Part shown: one piece after another, positions 44,813 to 53,825 of the stretch
How positions within the stretch are numbered: position 1 is the stretch's first letter
Layout: each line of letters begins with the position of its first letter
Source of the DNA: Cupriavidus basilensis OR16
GTDB taxonomy: Bacteria > Pseudomonadota > Gammaproteobacteria > Burkholderiales > Burkholderiaceae
NCBI RefSeq assembly: GCF_000243095.1
Contig: NZ_AHJE01000099.1
Span: forward strand, 1-64,000
Reading direction: 5' to 3'
Length of the DNA stretch: 64,000 nt
The notes under the pieces: model-generated
What the model was told of the DNA's origin: nothing
Databases searched by the model: none
The model's input: the letters and a program-made list of their open reading frames with translations, nothing else
Program-made: the position numbers and the translations under genes

Positions 44813-45553
44813 ATGTGGTTCAAGAATCTCCAGCTGCACCGTCTGTCCGCACCGTGGTCCCTCGCCGCCGAAGAGGTCGAGGCATGCCTGGCGCGCCACG
44901 CATTCTTCCCCGGCACCAGCCTGGAGATGCAAACCCAGGGCTGGGCCTCGCCGCGTGACAACGGCGCGCTCGTCCACCAGGTCGGCAAGCAGTTGCTGCT
45001 GACCATGCGCACCGAAAAGAAGCTGCTGCCGTCCACGGTGGTCAACCAGGTCACCAAGGCGCGCGCCGTCGAACTGGAAGAGCAGCAAGGCTTCAAGCCG
45101 GGCCGCAAGCAGATGCGCGAGCTCAAGGAGCAGATCACCGAAGAACTGCTGCCGCGCGCATTCAGCATCCGCCGCGACACCCGGGTGTGGATCGACCCGG
45201 TCAACGGCTGGCTCGCCATCGACGCCGCCGCCCCGGCCAAGGCCGATGAGGTGCGCGGCCTGCTGTTCAAGGCCATTCATCCGCTGGATGCCGAGGACCT
45301 GCGCCGCCACATTGCCGCCGGCAAGCGCTGCACGCGCCTGGCGATGACCTGGAACGACCGCGTGTCCTTCGTGCTGACCGAGTCGCTGACCATCAAGCGC
45401 GTGGCGCCGCTGGACGTGATCAAGGAGCAGGCCGACCCGAGCGCCCGCGATGATGAAGAACGCTTCGACGGCGACTTCACCATGATGGCCGGCGAACTGG
45501 CCAACCTGCTGTCGGACTTGACGGCTGCGCTTGGCGGCGAACGCAAGCTGTAA
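44813..45553 (+). CDS. rdgC: recombination-associated protein RdgC with an in-frame internal deletion
   Basis: RdgC forms a DNA-encircling ring and restrains RecA. The start MWFKNLQLHRLSAPWSLAAE and the end FDGDFTMMAGELANLLSDLT, AALGGERKL are typical, as is KQMRELKEQITEELLPRAFS near residue 100. Betaproteobacterial RdgC is about 300 residues; this frame is 246. The loss is local: DEVRGLLFKAI is joined directly to HPLDAEDLRRHIAAG, where homologues have some 55 residues (DPLPLQTL... to ...YVRHPLDAED) between them. The join ATTCATCCGCTG could come from recombination between near-identical ATCCGCTG words. The frame is kept. If real, the ring interface would be affected. Confidence 0.88.
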   Translation: MWFKNLQLHRLSAPWSLAAEEVEACLARHAFFPGTSLEMQTQGWASPRDNGALVHQVGKQLLLTMRTEKKLLPSTVVNQVTKARAVELEEQQGFKPGRKQMRELKEQITEELLPRAFSIRRDTRVWIDPVNGWLAIDAAAPAKADEVRGLLFKAIHPLDAEDLRRHIAAGKRCTRLAMTWNDRVSFVLTESLTIKRVAPLDVIKEQADPSARDDEERFDGDFTMMAGELANLLSDLTAALGGERKL

Positions 45554-45598
45554 GCCAGGCCATCGGGCGGGCCGGCTGGCCCGGCCCGGCTTGGCCTG
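45554..45598. terminator. inverted repeat between convergent rdgC and iclR
   Basis: CCAGGCCA (45554-45561) and TGGCCTGG (45591-45598) enclose further GC-rich complementary sequence. It fills the gap between two convergent genes and may act in both directions, though no T run is present. Confidence 0.45.
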
Positions 45599-45601
45599 GA
45601 T

Positions 45602-46480
45602 TCAAGCGGCGCCACCGCCAGGCGGCGCCGCGGCGTAGCCGAGCAACCCGCTGGCGACCCGCGCCTCATGGCGCACGGCCACCGCGATCGGCCCGTCCAT
45701 GGACGCGTCGAAGCCGCCGGTGGCGCCCAGCGCCGTGAGCACCGCGCAGATGCGCCCGGTGTAGTCGTATAGCGGCGCCGCCACCGCGCTGATTCCCTTC
45801 AGGTTGGTATCGCGCACCACCGCGCACCCGGCGGCCTGCACTTCGCGCCGCAGCGCGCCGATGGGGTCATCGCGATCCAGTTGCGCGCGCAGGTCCGCTG
45901 GTGCCGCCGCGAGTTCTTCTTGCGCCATTGCGCGCACGCGCGGCTCGTCCAGCAAGCCCAGCAGCGCGCGGCCCGTGGCCGACCACAGCATCGACAGCAC
46001 CGACCCCACCCGCACATTGACCGTCACGGGCAACCCCGGCTCCTCGAAGCGCACGATGGTCGGACCCTTGTTGCCCATCACAGCCACAAAGCAAGTGACG
46101 TCCAGGCGCTCGCGCAGGCGGATCAGCGACGGCTCGGCGATGCGGATCGGATCGACCTGCCGCATCGCCGCCAGCCCGATCAGCATGGCCTCCACGCCCA
46201 GGAAATATTGCTGCGACACCGACTCCTGTGCCACCAGCCCTTCGTCGATCAGGCTGGCCAAGTAGCGGTGCACCTTGGCCGGGCTCTCGCCGATGCGCGT
46301 GGCCAACGCGGTCAGGCTGGCGCGCCCGCCCAGGTTGGCCAGTCCCTTGAGCACCGTCATGCCGGTCTGCGCCGATTGCACGCGCTGGCGGCGCTCGCGC
46401 GCCGGGGGCTCTGTGGGCGTTGCTGTCTCGGCTGGGTCGCTTGGGTCGCTTGGGTCGCTTGGGTCGATTCGTGTCTTCAT
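45602..46480 (-). CDS. IclR-family transcriptional regulator
   Basis: The 292-residue protein has the IclR winged helix near residues 45-100 (VLKGLANLGGRASLTALATR, then IGESPAKVHRYLASLIDEGL) and an effector domain with GPTIVRFEEPGLPVTVNVRV. It is preceded by a Pro/Thr/Arg-rich N-terminal extension beginning MKTRIDPSDPSDPSDPAETA, coded by a 9-base tandem repeat. It is divergent from the Bug and P450 genes, with an inverted repeat between, so it probably regulates them. Confidence 0.9.
   Translation of the reverse strand: MKTRIDPSDPSDPSDPAETATPTEPPARERRQRVQSAQTGMTVLKGLANLGGRASLTALATRIGESPAKVHRYLASLIDEGLVAQESVSQQYFLGVEAMLIGLAAMRQVDPIRIAEPSLIRLRERLDVTCFVAVMGNKGPTIVRFEEPGLPVTVNVRVGSVLSMLWSATGRALLGLLDEPRVRAMAQEELAAAPADLRAQLDRDDPIGALRREVQAAGCAVVRDTNLKGISAVAAPLYDYTGRICAVLTALGATGGFDASMDGPIAVAVRHEARVASGLLGYAAAPPGGGAA
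46432..46467 (-). repeat. nine-base tandem repeat in the iclR start
   Basis: Four adjacent copies of TTGGGTCGC-like units (plus-strand sense; the first and last differ by one base) encode a DPS repeat in the N-terminal extension of the regulator. As the unit is three codons, copy-number change would keep the frame. Confidence 0.85.
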
Positions 46481-46547
46481 GGGCGGAGATTCTAGTGCCG
46501 TGCAACGCGCGGCGGCATCAAACCCACGTTAACCCGTATCGCCATAT

Positions 46548-46575
46548 TACGCAATGCGTATATCATTTACGCATA
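46548..46575. promoter_or_regulatory. probable IclR operator in the divergent promoter region
   Basis: TACGCAATGCGTA (46548-46560) is a perfect palindrome around one A, and the half-site TACGCA recurs at 46568-46573, exactly 20 bases (two helical turns) later. It lies between the divergent iclR (start 46480) and Bug (start 46632) genes, as is usual for IclR operators. Confidence 0.6.
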
Positions 46576-46631
46576 ACGACACCGGGGAGCGCCACGCCTC
46601 AACCGGCATCAAAACGGGAACAGGAGACAAG

Positions 46632-47615
46632 ATGATCACCATCCGCACATGCATCGCCGCAGGCCTGGGCCTCGCCGCCATTCCCCTGCTGGCGGTCACC
46701 GCTGCCGCCGAGCCGGCCTTCCCCGCCAAGCCGGTGCGCTGGATCGTGCCCTACGCCGCCGGTGGCGGCTCGGACTTCCTGGCGCGCTCCATCGGCCAGG
46801 CGCTCTCGGCCCGGCTGGGCCAGCCCGTGCTGGTGGACAACAAGCCCGGTGGCAATACCGCGATCGGCGCGGCGGAAACCGCGCGTGCGCCGGCGGACGG
46901 CTACACGGTGCTGTCGGCGGACAACGGCACGCTGGTGTTCAACCCCGCGTTGTACAAGACCCTTTCCTACAACCCGGCCAAGGACCTGGCGCCGGTCACC
47001 CTGCTGGGCCGCTTCCCGATGATCCTGGTGGTCGGCCCGGGCATGAACGTCAACACGGTGCAGGAATTCATCGCCCGCGCCAAGTCCAGGCCGGGCGGCA
47101 TCGACTACGCTCGGCCGGCGCCGGCAGCCCGCACCATCTCGCCATGGAGCTGCTCAAGGTGGAAGCCGGATTGAACATGGTCCACGCGCCCCTATCGCGG
47201 CGCGGCGCCCGCGCTGGCCGATGTGGCCGGCGGGCAGGTCCCGGCGATGATGGTCGACCTGGCCGCGGGTGCGGGTTTCATCAAGGGCGGCAAGGTCAAG
47301 GCGCTGGCCGTGGCCAACCCGACCCGCCTGCCCCAGTTGCCGGACGTGCCGACCTTTGCCGAGGTGGGCTACAAGAACGTGGAAGCCGCCGCGCTGGTGG
47401 GCATGGTGGTACCCGCCGCCACGCCGCCGGAAATCGTCGCCACGCTGAACAAGCAGGTGGTGGCCGCCATCAAGGAACCCGCCGTCAACAAGCGGCTGGT
47501 GGATTTCGGCGTGGAGCCCGTGGGCAGCACGCCCGCGCAATACGCCGAGCTGCTGCGCAGCGAGACCACGCGCTGGCACAAGCTGATTCGCGACCTGAAG
47601 ATCACGCTGGAGTAA
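46632..47615 (+). pseudogene. Bug-family substrate-binding protein, two compensating frameshifts
   Basis: The signal peptide MITIRTCIAAGLGLAAIPLL and the Bug start PAKPVRWIVPYAAGGGSDFL, DNKPGGNTAIGAAET are in one frame up to SRPGGIDYA. Then one C is missing at about 47110 (GACTACGCTCGG where GACTACGCCTCGG is expected), so the frame reads on in another phase as GSPHHLAMELLKVEAGLNMV. An extra C in the C run at 47189-47192 (GCGCCCCTATCG for GCGCCCTATCG) returns it to the first frame, GGQVPAMMVDLAAG to KLIRDLKITLE at 47615. With both repaired the protein is about 327 residues. Two opposite one-base changes about 80 bases apart fit sequencing error. It lies directly before the P450 gene. Confidence 0.9.
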
Positions 47616-47668
47616 TCGCGGCGCACCGCACCGCCCCCCCCCGCAAACGAGAACACGGAGCAACAAGC

Positions 47669-50017
47669 ATGGCCAACGCCACCCCCAACCCAGCCGCCTC
47701 GGGATGTCCCGTTGACCATAGCTTGCTGACGGCGCAGCGCTCGCCCACCGGCTGCCCGGTCAGCCAGGGTGCCGCCAGCTTCGATCCCTTCGAGGATGGC
47801 TACCAGCAGGACCCGCCCGAATACGTGCGCTGGGCGCGCGAGCAGGAGCCGGTTTTTTACAGCCCCAAGCTGGGCTACTGGGTGGTGACGCGCTACGACG
47901 ACATCAAGGCGATCTTCCGCGACAACCTCACCTTCAGCCCATCCATCGCGCTGGAAAAGATCACGCCGACCGGGCCGCAGGCCAACGCCGTGCTGGCGTC
48001 CTACGGCTATGCGATGAATCGCACGCTGGTCAACGAAGACGAGCCCGCGCACATGCCGCGCCGCCGCGTGCTGATGGCACCGTTCACGCCGGAAGAACTC
48101 AAGCATCACGAGCCCATGGTGCGCAAGCTCGCGCGCGAGTACGTCGACCGCTTTGTCGACGACGGCCGCGCCGACCTGGTCGACCAGATGCTGTGGGAAG
48201 TGCCGCTGACCGTGGCGCTGCATTTTCTTGGCGTGCCCGAGGAAGACATGGACCTGCTGCGCAAATACTCCATCGCGCACACCGTCAATACGTGGGGCCG
48301 GCCAAGACCGGAGGAACAGGTCGAAGTCGCGCATGCCGTGGGCAACTTCTGGCAACTGGCCGGCAAGATCCTCGACAAGATGCGGCAGGACCCGTCCGGC
48401 CCGGGCTGGATGCGCTACGGCATCCGCAAGCAAGTGGAGTATCCGGAGATCGTCACCGACTCTTACCTGCACTCGATGATGATGGCCGGCATCGTCGCCG
48501 CGCATGAGACCACGGCCAACGCCACGGCCAATGCCATGAAGCTGCTGCTGCAGCATCCGCGCGCCTGGCAGGAAATCTGCGAAGACCCTGGCCTGATCCC
48601 CAACGCGGTGGAAGAATGCCTGCGGCACAACGGCTCGGTGGCGGCCTGGCGGCGCCTGGCCACGCGCGACGTACAGGTGGGACTTGTCGCGATCCCCGCC
48701 GGCGCCAAGCTGCTGATCGTGACGTCCTCGGCCAATCACGACGAGCGGCACTTCGCCGATGCGGATCTCTTCGACATCCGCCGCGAGAACGCCAGCGACC
48801 AGCTCACCTTTGGCTACGGCTCTCACCAGTGCATGGGCAAGAACCTCGCGCGCATGGAGATGCAGGTCTTCCTGGAGGAGCTCACGCGGCGCCTGCCTCA
48901 TATGCGCCTGGCGCAGCAACGGTTCAGCTATGTCCCCAACACCTCGTTCCGCGGGCCCGAGCACGTGTGGGTGGAATGGGACCCCAGGCAAAACCCCGAG
49001 CGCGCCAACCCCGCGCTGCTGGATGTTCAGGTGCCGGTGCGCATCGGCGAGCCCGCCGGGCACGCGATCGGCCGGCCGGTGGTGGTGGCCAGCGCGACCC
49101 GCGCGGCCGAGGGCATCGTGCGGCTGCGGCTGGTGGCGCCCGATGGCCAGCCGATGCCGCGCTGGGCGCCGGGCGCGCACATCGACGTGGAATGCGGCGA
49201 CACCGGTCTGTCGCGGCAGTATTCGCTATGCGGCGACCCGGACGACAGCGGCACGCTGGAGATCGCCGTGCTGCGTGAAGCGCAAGGCCGCGGCGGCTCC
49301 GCGTGGGTCCATGATGGCGTCAAGGCCGGCGACCGGCTGAAGATCCGCGGCCCGCGCAATCACTTCCGCCTGGATGAGACCGCGGGCAAGCTGATCCTGA
49401 TCGCCGGGGGCATCGGCATCACGCCCGTCAGCGCCATGGCCCGGCGCGCAAAGGCGCTCGGCATGGACTATGCCTTGCACTACAGCGGACGCTCGCGCGC
49501 GTCCATGGCGCTGCTCGACGAACTCATCGCGCTGCATGGCGATCGCCTGCACATCTACGCCAAGGATGAAGGGCGCCGCAACGATTTCACCAACCTGCTG
49601 GGGCGGCCCGAAGCGCAGACGCAGATCTACGCCTGCGGCCCCGCGCGCATGCTTGAAGCGCTGCGGCAGACCTGCGCCGGCTGGCCCGACGACGCGCTGC
49701 GCATCGAGCATTTCGAATCGGTGCTGGCCACGCGGGATCCCGGCCAGGAAGAAGCGTTCGAAGCCGAGCTGAAGGACTCCGGCATCGTCGTCACGGTCGC
49801 GCCGGGCCAGACGCTGCTGGCCGCGCTGCGCGCCGCCAACATCGACATGCAGAGCGATTGCGAGGAAGGCCTGTGCGGCTCCTGCGAGGTGCGCGTGCTG
49901 GCCGGCGAGGTCGATCACCGCGACGTGGTGCTCACGCGCGCGGAGCGCGAGGCCAACACCAAGATGATGACCTGCTGCTCCCGCGCGAAGTGCCAGCGGA
50001 TTGTGCTGGAGCTATGA
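47669..50017 (+). CDS. self-sufficient cytochrome P450, CYP116B type (P450-FMN reductase-2Fe2S fusion)
   Basis: The 782-residue protein fuses three domains. Residues 1-450 are a P450 with the I-helix AGIVAAHETTANATANAM and heme motif FGYGSHQCMGKNLARME; the heme-binding cysteine is residue 388. A phthalate-dioxygenase-reductase-like part follows, with the flavin motif RQYSLCGDP near 515 and the pyridine-nucleotide loop LIAGGIGITPVSAM near 580. The C-terminal plant-type ferredoxin has cysteines at 731, 736, 739 and 769. This layout is CYP116B, whose known members hydroxylate or dealkylate aromatic and thiocarbamate compounds without separate redox partners. The ATG at 47669 follows CGGAG. The ORF can be read open upstream from 46649, but that part is a shadow of the Bug gene. 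Confidence 0.96.
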   Translation: MANATPNPAASGCPVDHSLLTAQRSPTGCPVSQGAASFDPFEDGYQQDPPEYVRWAREQEPVFYSPKLGYWVVTRYDDIKAIFRDNLTFSPSIALEKITPTGPQANAVLASYGYAMNRTLVNEDEPAHMPRRRVLMAPFTPEELKHHEPMVRKLAREYVDRFVDDGRADLVDQMLWEVPLTVALHFLGVPEEDMDLLRKYSIAHTVNTWGRPRPEEQVEVAHAVGNFWQLAGKILDKMRQDPSGPGWMRYGIRKQVEYPEIVTDSYLHSMMMAGIVAAHETTANATANAMKLLLQHPRAWQEICEDPGLIPNAVEECLRHNGSVAAWRRLATRDVQVGLVAIPAGAKLLIVTSSANHDERHFADADLFDIRRENASDQLTFGYGSHQCMGKNLARMEMQVFLEELTRRLPHMRLAQQRFSYVPNTSFRGPEHVWVEWDPRQNPERANPALLDVQVPVRIGEPAGHAIGRPVVVASATRAAEGIVRLRLVAPDGQPMPRWAPGAHIDVECGDTGLSRQYSLCGDPDDSGTLEIAVLREAQGRGGSAWVHDGVKAGDRLKIRGPRNHFRLDETAGKLILIAGGIGITPVSAMARRAKALGMDYALHYSGRSRASMALLDELIALHGDRLHIYAKDEGRRNDFTNLLGRPEAQTQIYACGPARMLEALRQTCAGWPDDALRIEHFESVLATRDPGQEEAFEAELKDSGIVVTVAPGQTLLAALRAANIDMQSDCEEGLCGSCEVRVLAGEVDHRDVVLTRAEREANTKMMTCCSRAKCQRIVLEL

Positions 50018-50030
50018 GCGCGGCCGGTGC

Positions 50031-50657
50031 TCAGCCGCCCTGCCCTGCCACCAGCTTCGCATCGATGGCGCGCGCCCGCGCCACCGCCGGGCGCGCGTTG
50101 ACGCGGTCGATATAGGCCTGCACCACCGGCGTCGCCTCGACCAGCTTGAACATGGTGGTCCAGGTCAGCGCGGTGCCCCACAGCACGTCGGCGGCGGTGA
50201 AGGTGTCACCCAGCAGGTAGGGGCCCTTTTCCAGCTGGCCCAGCAGCGTGCCGATGGTCGTGTCGTAATCCCCGTAGGGGCACATCGCGCGCGGCGTCTC
50301 GCGCTGCTGCGAGCGGTCGACCAGCGCCGGCTCGAAGCAGGAGCCATAGAACGCCATCCAGCGCAGGTAGGGCCCGCGCAGTGGATCGGTCAGCGCAGGC
50401 GCCAGCTTTGCTTGCGGGAACAGGTCGGCCAGGAAGATGAACACGGCAACCTGCTCCGTCACCAGCGCATCGCCATAGCGGATTGCCGGCACCTTGCCCA
50501 TTGGATTGATGGCGAGGTAAGCCGGCTCGCGCTGCTCGCCGGCCTTCATGTCGAGGGTATGCAGACGATACGGCACGCCCAGTTCCTCGAGCAGGGTCAG
50601 CGCGCCGGTGGAACGCGTGTTGGGTGAATGGAACAGGGTGAGTTCAGGTTGGGACAT
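50031..50657 (-). CDS. glutathione S-transferase family protein
   Basis: The 208-residue protein has the thioredoxin-like N-terminal domain with FHSPNTRSTGALTLLEELGV near residue 10, including the likely catalytic serine region, and NPMGKVPAIRYGDALVTEQV near 55, then an all-helical C-terminal domain with LLGDTFTAADVLWGT near 152. GSTs conjugate glutathione to electrophiles. It is convergent with the P450 gene, 14 bases away. A joint role in handling a P450 product is possible but unproven. Confidence 0.9.
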   Translation of the reverse strand: MSQPELTLFHSPNTRSTGALTLLEELGVPYRLHTLDMKAGEQREPAYLAINPMGKVPAIRYGDALVTEQVAVFIFLADLFPQAKLAPALTDPLRGPYLRWMAFYGSCFEPALVDRSQQRETPRAMCPYGDYDTTIGTLLGQLEKGPYLLGDTFTAADVLWGTALTWTTMFKLVEATPVVQAYIDRVNARPAVARARAIDAKLVAGQGG

Positions 50658-50844
50658 TGCGTTGGCTCCGGGGGGAAAAGGGAATCGTGCAACTCTGGAC
50701 GAACGGCATGGCTATCGCCTCGCTAATGGCAGCCGCCTGTGTAACGGGCTTCTGGCATGGTTGTCTCCGATAGAATCGAATCGAATCGGATCAAATCGCT
50801 GTTCGTTGTTTGCTGCCGAAGCCATCAGTTTTACACCGTTCCCC

Positions 50845-51691
50845 ATGTCCCGATTGGAAAAACGCGACACGCACGCGCCCGTTACCGCCGACCCCAAGGG
50901 CATCGTCGACCCGCTCGGCACGCAGCGGCGCATCCGGCTCGGCCGCTACCTGCCGTCGGCTACGCTGGCGCCCTTTGTCGAGCACTACTGGATCGTCGCA
51001 TGGGACCTGTCAGGCCAGCTGCCGGAGGTACAACGCGTGCTGCCCTACCCCAACGCCAACCTGGTGTTCGAGCGCGGCCAGACAGCCCTGTTCGGGGTGG
51101 TGCGCGGGGTCTTCGATCGCAAGCTGGAAGGCACGGGCCATGTACTCGGCGTGCGCTATCGCGTGGGCGGCCTGCGCCCTTTGCTCGATGAGCCGATGTC
51201 CGCGCTGACCGATGCCACGCGGCCGGCACGCCCTTTGCTGCGGTGCGACGAAGCGCGCGCGGAAGCGTTGGTGCTGGATGCCGGCAGCGACGAGGCCATG
51301 GTTAGCGCCGCGGAATCCCTGCTCTGCGGCGCACTGCCTGCGCCCGACCCCCACGGTGGCTGAGCTGCAAGGCGTGATGGCGCACGCCGCCAGCGCGGAT
51401 GGGCCGGCCAGCGTGGAAGCGTTGGCCCAATACGCGGGCATGGGCGTGCGGGCGCTGCAGCGCATGTTCCAGGAATACGTCGGTGTGGCGCCCAAATGGG
51501 TGCTGCGCCGCTACCGCCTGCAAGAGGCCGCATGGCGGCTGGCGCGCGGCGAGCCGGTCGGGCTGGCCCGGCTCGCCGCGGAGCTGGGTTATTTCGACCA
51601 GGCCCACCTCACGCGCGACTTTACGCGCCTGGTCGGCATTTCACCGGGGGACTACCAGCGCTCGCAACAGGAACCTGACAGCCGGCGCTGA
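50845..51691 (+). pseudogene. AraC-family regulator with a C-run frameshift
   Basis: From ATG 50845 the frame gives RIRLGRYLPSATLAPFVEHY and FERGQTALFGVVRGVFDRKL, an AraC-type effector domain (DUF6597-like), to ALPAPDP. There the sequence has five Cs at 51348-51352. With four, the reading continues as DPTVAELQGVMAHAASADGP into a complete double helix-turn-helix: ALAQYAGMGVRALQRMFQEY, GLARLAAELGYFDQAHLTRD and FTRLVGISPGDYQRS. So one extra C breaks an otherwise intact regulator of about 281 residues. Its target is unknown; it is convergent with the next gene. Confidence 0.9.
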
Positions 51692-51698
51692 ACGGTAG

Positions 51699-52628
51699 TC
51701 AACCCGGGCCGGTGGTGTCGCCGATATGCTGGGCCAGGTAATCGATCAGCACCCGCACCTTGGGCGGCAGGAAGCGGTTGGGCGGATACAGCAGCCAAAC
51801 CGAGCCCACGTAGGCCCGCGCCTGCAGTTCCCAGTCGGCCAGCACCTGCACCAGTTCGCCACTATGCAGTGCGTCGGCCGCGGTGAAGGCCGGCAGGTTC
51901 GCGATGCCGAAATCCTGCCGCGCCGCTTCGAGCCGTGCCCCGGCGTGGTTCGCGATATAGCGCCCTCTCACCTCCACCATGTGGGTCTGCCCATCCCGTT
52001 GAAAGCGCCAGCGGTTGTCGTCGGTGGTTTCGCCCAGGTACAGGCAATCGTGCTGCGCGAGATCGCGCGGATGCGCCGGCGTGCCGCGTGCGCGCAGGTA
52101 CGCCGGCGACGCGCACAGCACCCAGCGCACGGCCCCAAGCCGCCGGCCGGCCAGCCCGGGCGGCGGGCGCTCGGTCAGCCGGATCACCAGGTCGAGGTCG
52201 TCATCGAGCGGATCGACCTCATGGTCCGTGAACAGCAGTTGCAGGTCGATCTCCGCGTAGGCGCGCAGGAAGCCAGGCACGAGCGGATGGATCACGGTCT
52301 TGGCAAACGCGGTTGGCGCGCTCACGCTCACCCGCCCCTGCGGCCGGCCCACCAGATGGCCTGCCGCATCGATCGCGCCCGACGCGGCACTCACCATGTC
52401 GCGGCAGTACCGGTACACCTGCGCGCCTGACTCCGTCACGCGCACCTTGCGGGTCGAGCGCTCCAGCAAGCGCGTGGCCAAGGCTTGCTCCAGGCGCTTG
52501 ATCTGCCGGCTGACCGTGGATGGCGTGCTGCCAAGCTGGCGCGCGGCGACGGAGAAATTGCCCGCGTCGACCACGCGCGCGAACACCGCCATGTCGGGCA
52601 GCAAGGCAAAGAGCTCGGTGGGATTCAT
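51699..52628 (-). CDS. LysR-family transcriptional regulator
   Basis: The 309-residue protein has the LysR winged helix with FSVAARQLGSTPSTVSRQIK near residue 25-44 and the wing LATRLLERSTRKVRVTESG, and a normal effector domain ending in HIGDTTGPG. It is divergent from the DMT exporter gene at 52753, which it may regulate; the 124 bases between them hold the shared promoter region. No oddity is visible. Confidence 0.92.
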   Translation of the reverse strand: MNPTELFALLPDMAVFARVVDAGNFSVAARQLGSTPSTVSRQIKRLEQALATRLLERSTRKVRVTESGAQVYRYCRDMVSAASGAIDAAGHLVGRPQGRVSVSAPTAFAKTVIHPLVPGFLRAYAEIDLQLLFTDHEVDPLDDDLDLVIRLTERPPPGLAGRRLGAVRWVLCASPAYLRARGTPAHPRDLAQHDCLYLGETTDDNRWRFQRDGQTHMVEVRGRYIANHAGARLEAARQDFGIANLPAFTAADALHSGELVQVLADWELQARAYVGSVWLLYPPNRFLPPKVRVLIDYLAQHIGDTTGPG

Positions 52629-52752
52629 GGTGGTGGTGGCGTGTGCTGCATTGGATTAATGCATCTGCGACATGGAAGCTTTGCGTTTCGACCCGATTAT
52701 CAATGACAACGCAAAGCCGCACAATGCATGGCCCATCCCTCGAAGGTTCGCC

Positions 52753-53697
52753 ATGCCAGCCCAAAAACGCCTCCTGTTGCTGTCCGACCTGATGCTGCTA
52801 GCGGTCGCCGTGGTGTGGGGCAGCAGCTACGGCGTGGTCAAAAGCGCGCTGGCGTTCTATCCCGTGCTGGGCCTGCTGGCGCTGCGCTTTGGCATCACCT
52901 TCCTGCTGCTCTCGCCCATGCTGCCCAGGCTGCGCCAAGCCGACCGCGCCACGCGGCGCGGCGTGCTCGGCACCGGCGTGCTGCTGCTGGGCATCTTCCT
53001 GTGCGAGACGTTTGGCGTGCTGCTCACGCGTGCCTCCAACGCCGCCTTCCTGATCAGCCTGTGCGTGGTGCTGACGCCGCTGGTGGAATGGCTGCTGCTC
53101 AAGCGCAAGCCCAGCCGCACCGAATGGGTGGCAGTAGCGCTCTCGCTGCTCGGTGCGTGGCTGCTGGCAGGCGACGGCGAGTTCGTCCTGAATCCCGGCG
53201 ACGGGCTGATCCTGGCCGCCGCGATGCTGCGGGCACTGATGGTGTGCGCAACCAAGCCGGGAAAGGGAAGCACAGCGATGCCGGCGCTGACGGTGACAGC
53301 GGTGCAATCCGGCGTGGTGGCGTTCGGCAGCGCGGCCGTGGCGCTGGTCCTGATGCCCGCGCAGTGGCAACCCTTGCCATCGTTCTCCGGCCACGGTGCC
53401 TTCTGGGGATGCGTGCTGTACCTGGTGATCGCCTGCACGCTCTTTGCGTTCTTCGCGCAGACCTATGCGATCAAGCGCAGCAGCCCCACCCGCGTGGCCC
53501 TGCTGATGGGCAGCGAGCCTGCGTTTGGCGCGTTGTTCGCCAGCTTGTGGCTGGGCGAAAAAATCACGGCCACCGCCTGGACGGGCGGTGGCCTGATTGT
53601 CGCGGCGTCACTGCTGGCCACGCTGCACTGGCGCAAGCCCGCTGCCGCCGAGGTGCCGCAAGGCGGCTCGCAAGCTTCGCAGGCCTCGCAGGCGTGA
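52753..53697 (+). CDS. EamA/DMT-family transporter
   Basis: The 314-residue protein has about ten membrane segments in two repeats, with the first-helix motif LLAVAVVWGSSYGVVKSALA near residue 20 and a second EamA repeat beginning near 150 (GDGLILAAAMLRALMVCATK). The C-terminal end is a hydrophilic Ser/Gln/Ala tail (GGSQASQASQA). The ATG at 52753 was chosen; in-frame ATG at 52672 overlaps the promoter. A LysR gene is divergent. Substrate unknown. Confidence 0.88.
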   Translation: MPAQKRLLLLSDLMLLAVAVVWGSSYGVVKSALAFYPVLGLLALRFGITFLLLSPMLPRLRQADRATRRGVLGTGVLLLGIFLCETFGVLLTRASNAAFLISLCVVLTPLVEWLLLKRKPSRTEWVAVALSLLGAWLLAGDGEFVLNPGDGLILAAAMLRALMVCATKPGKGSTAMPALTVTAVQSGVVAFGSAAVALVLMPAQWQPLPSFSGHGAFWGCVLYLVIACTLFAFFAQTYAIKRSSPTRVALLMGSEPAFGALFASLWLGEKITATAWTGGGLIVAASLLATLHWRKPAAAEVPQGGSQASQASQA

Positions 53698-53825
53698 CAC
53701 CTGCCGCGCTACGCCGCGCCAGTAGCTGTTCGCGGCGGCAAGCGCTGGAAAACGCTGGAAAACGCGGACGCATCCGCAGTCATACAATCCGTGCATCCCC
53801 ATTTGGACAGGCGAGAGGATTCCCT

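Noticed and set aside
46649..47668. Upstream extension of the P450 frame giving a 1122-residue protein
   Set aside because: The extra 340 residues are an out-of-frame reading of the Bug gene; the ATG at 47669 has a ribosome-binding site and matches CYP116B starts.
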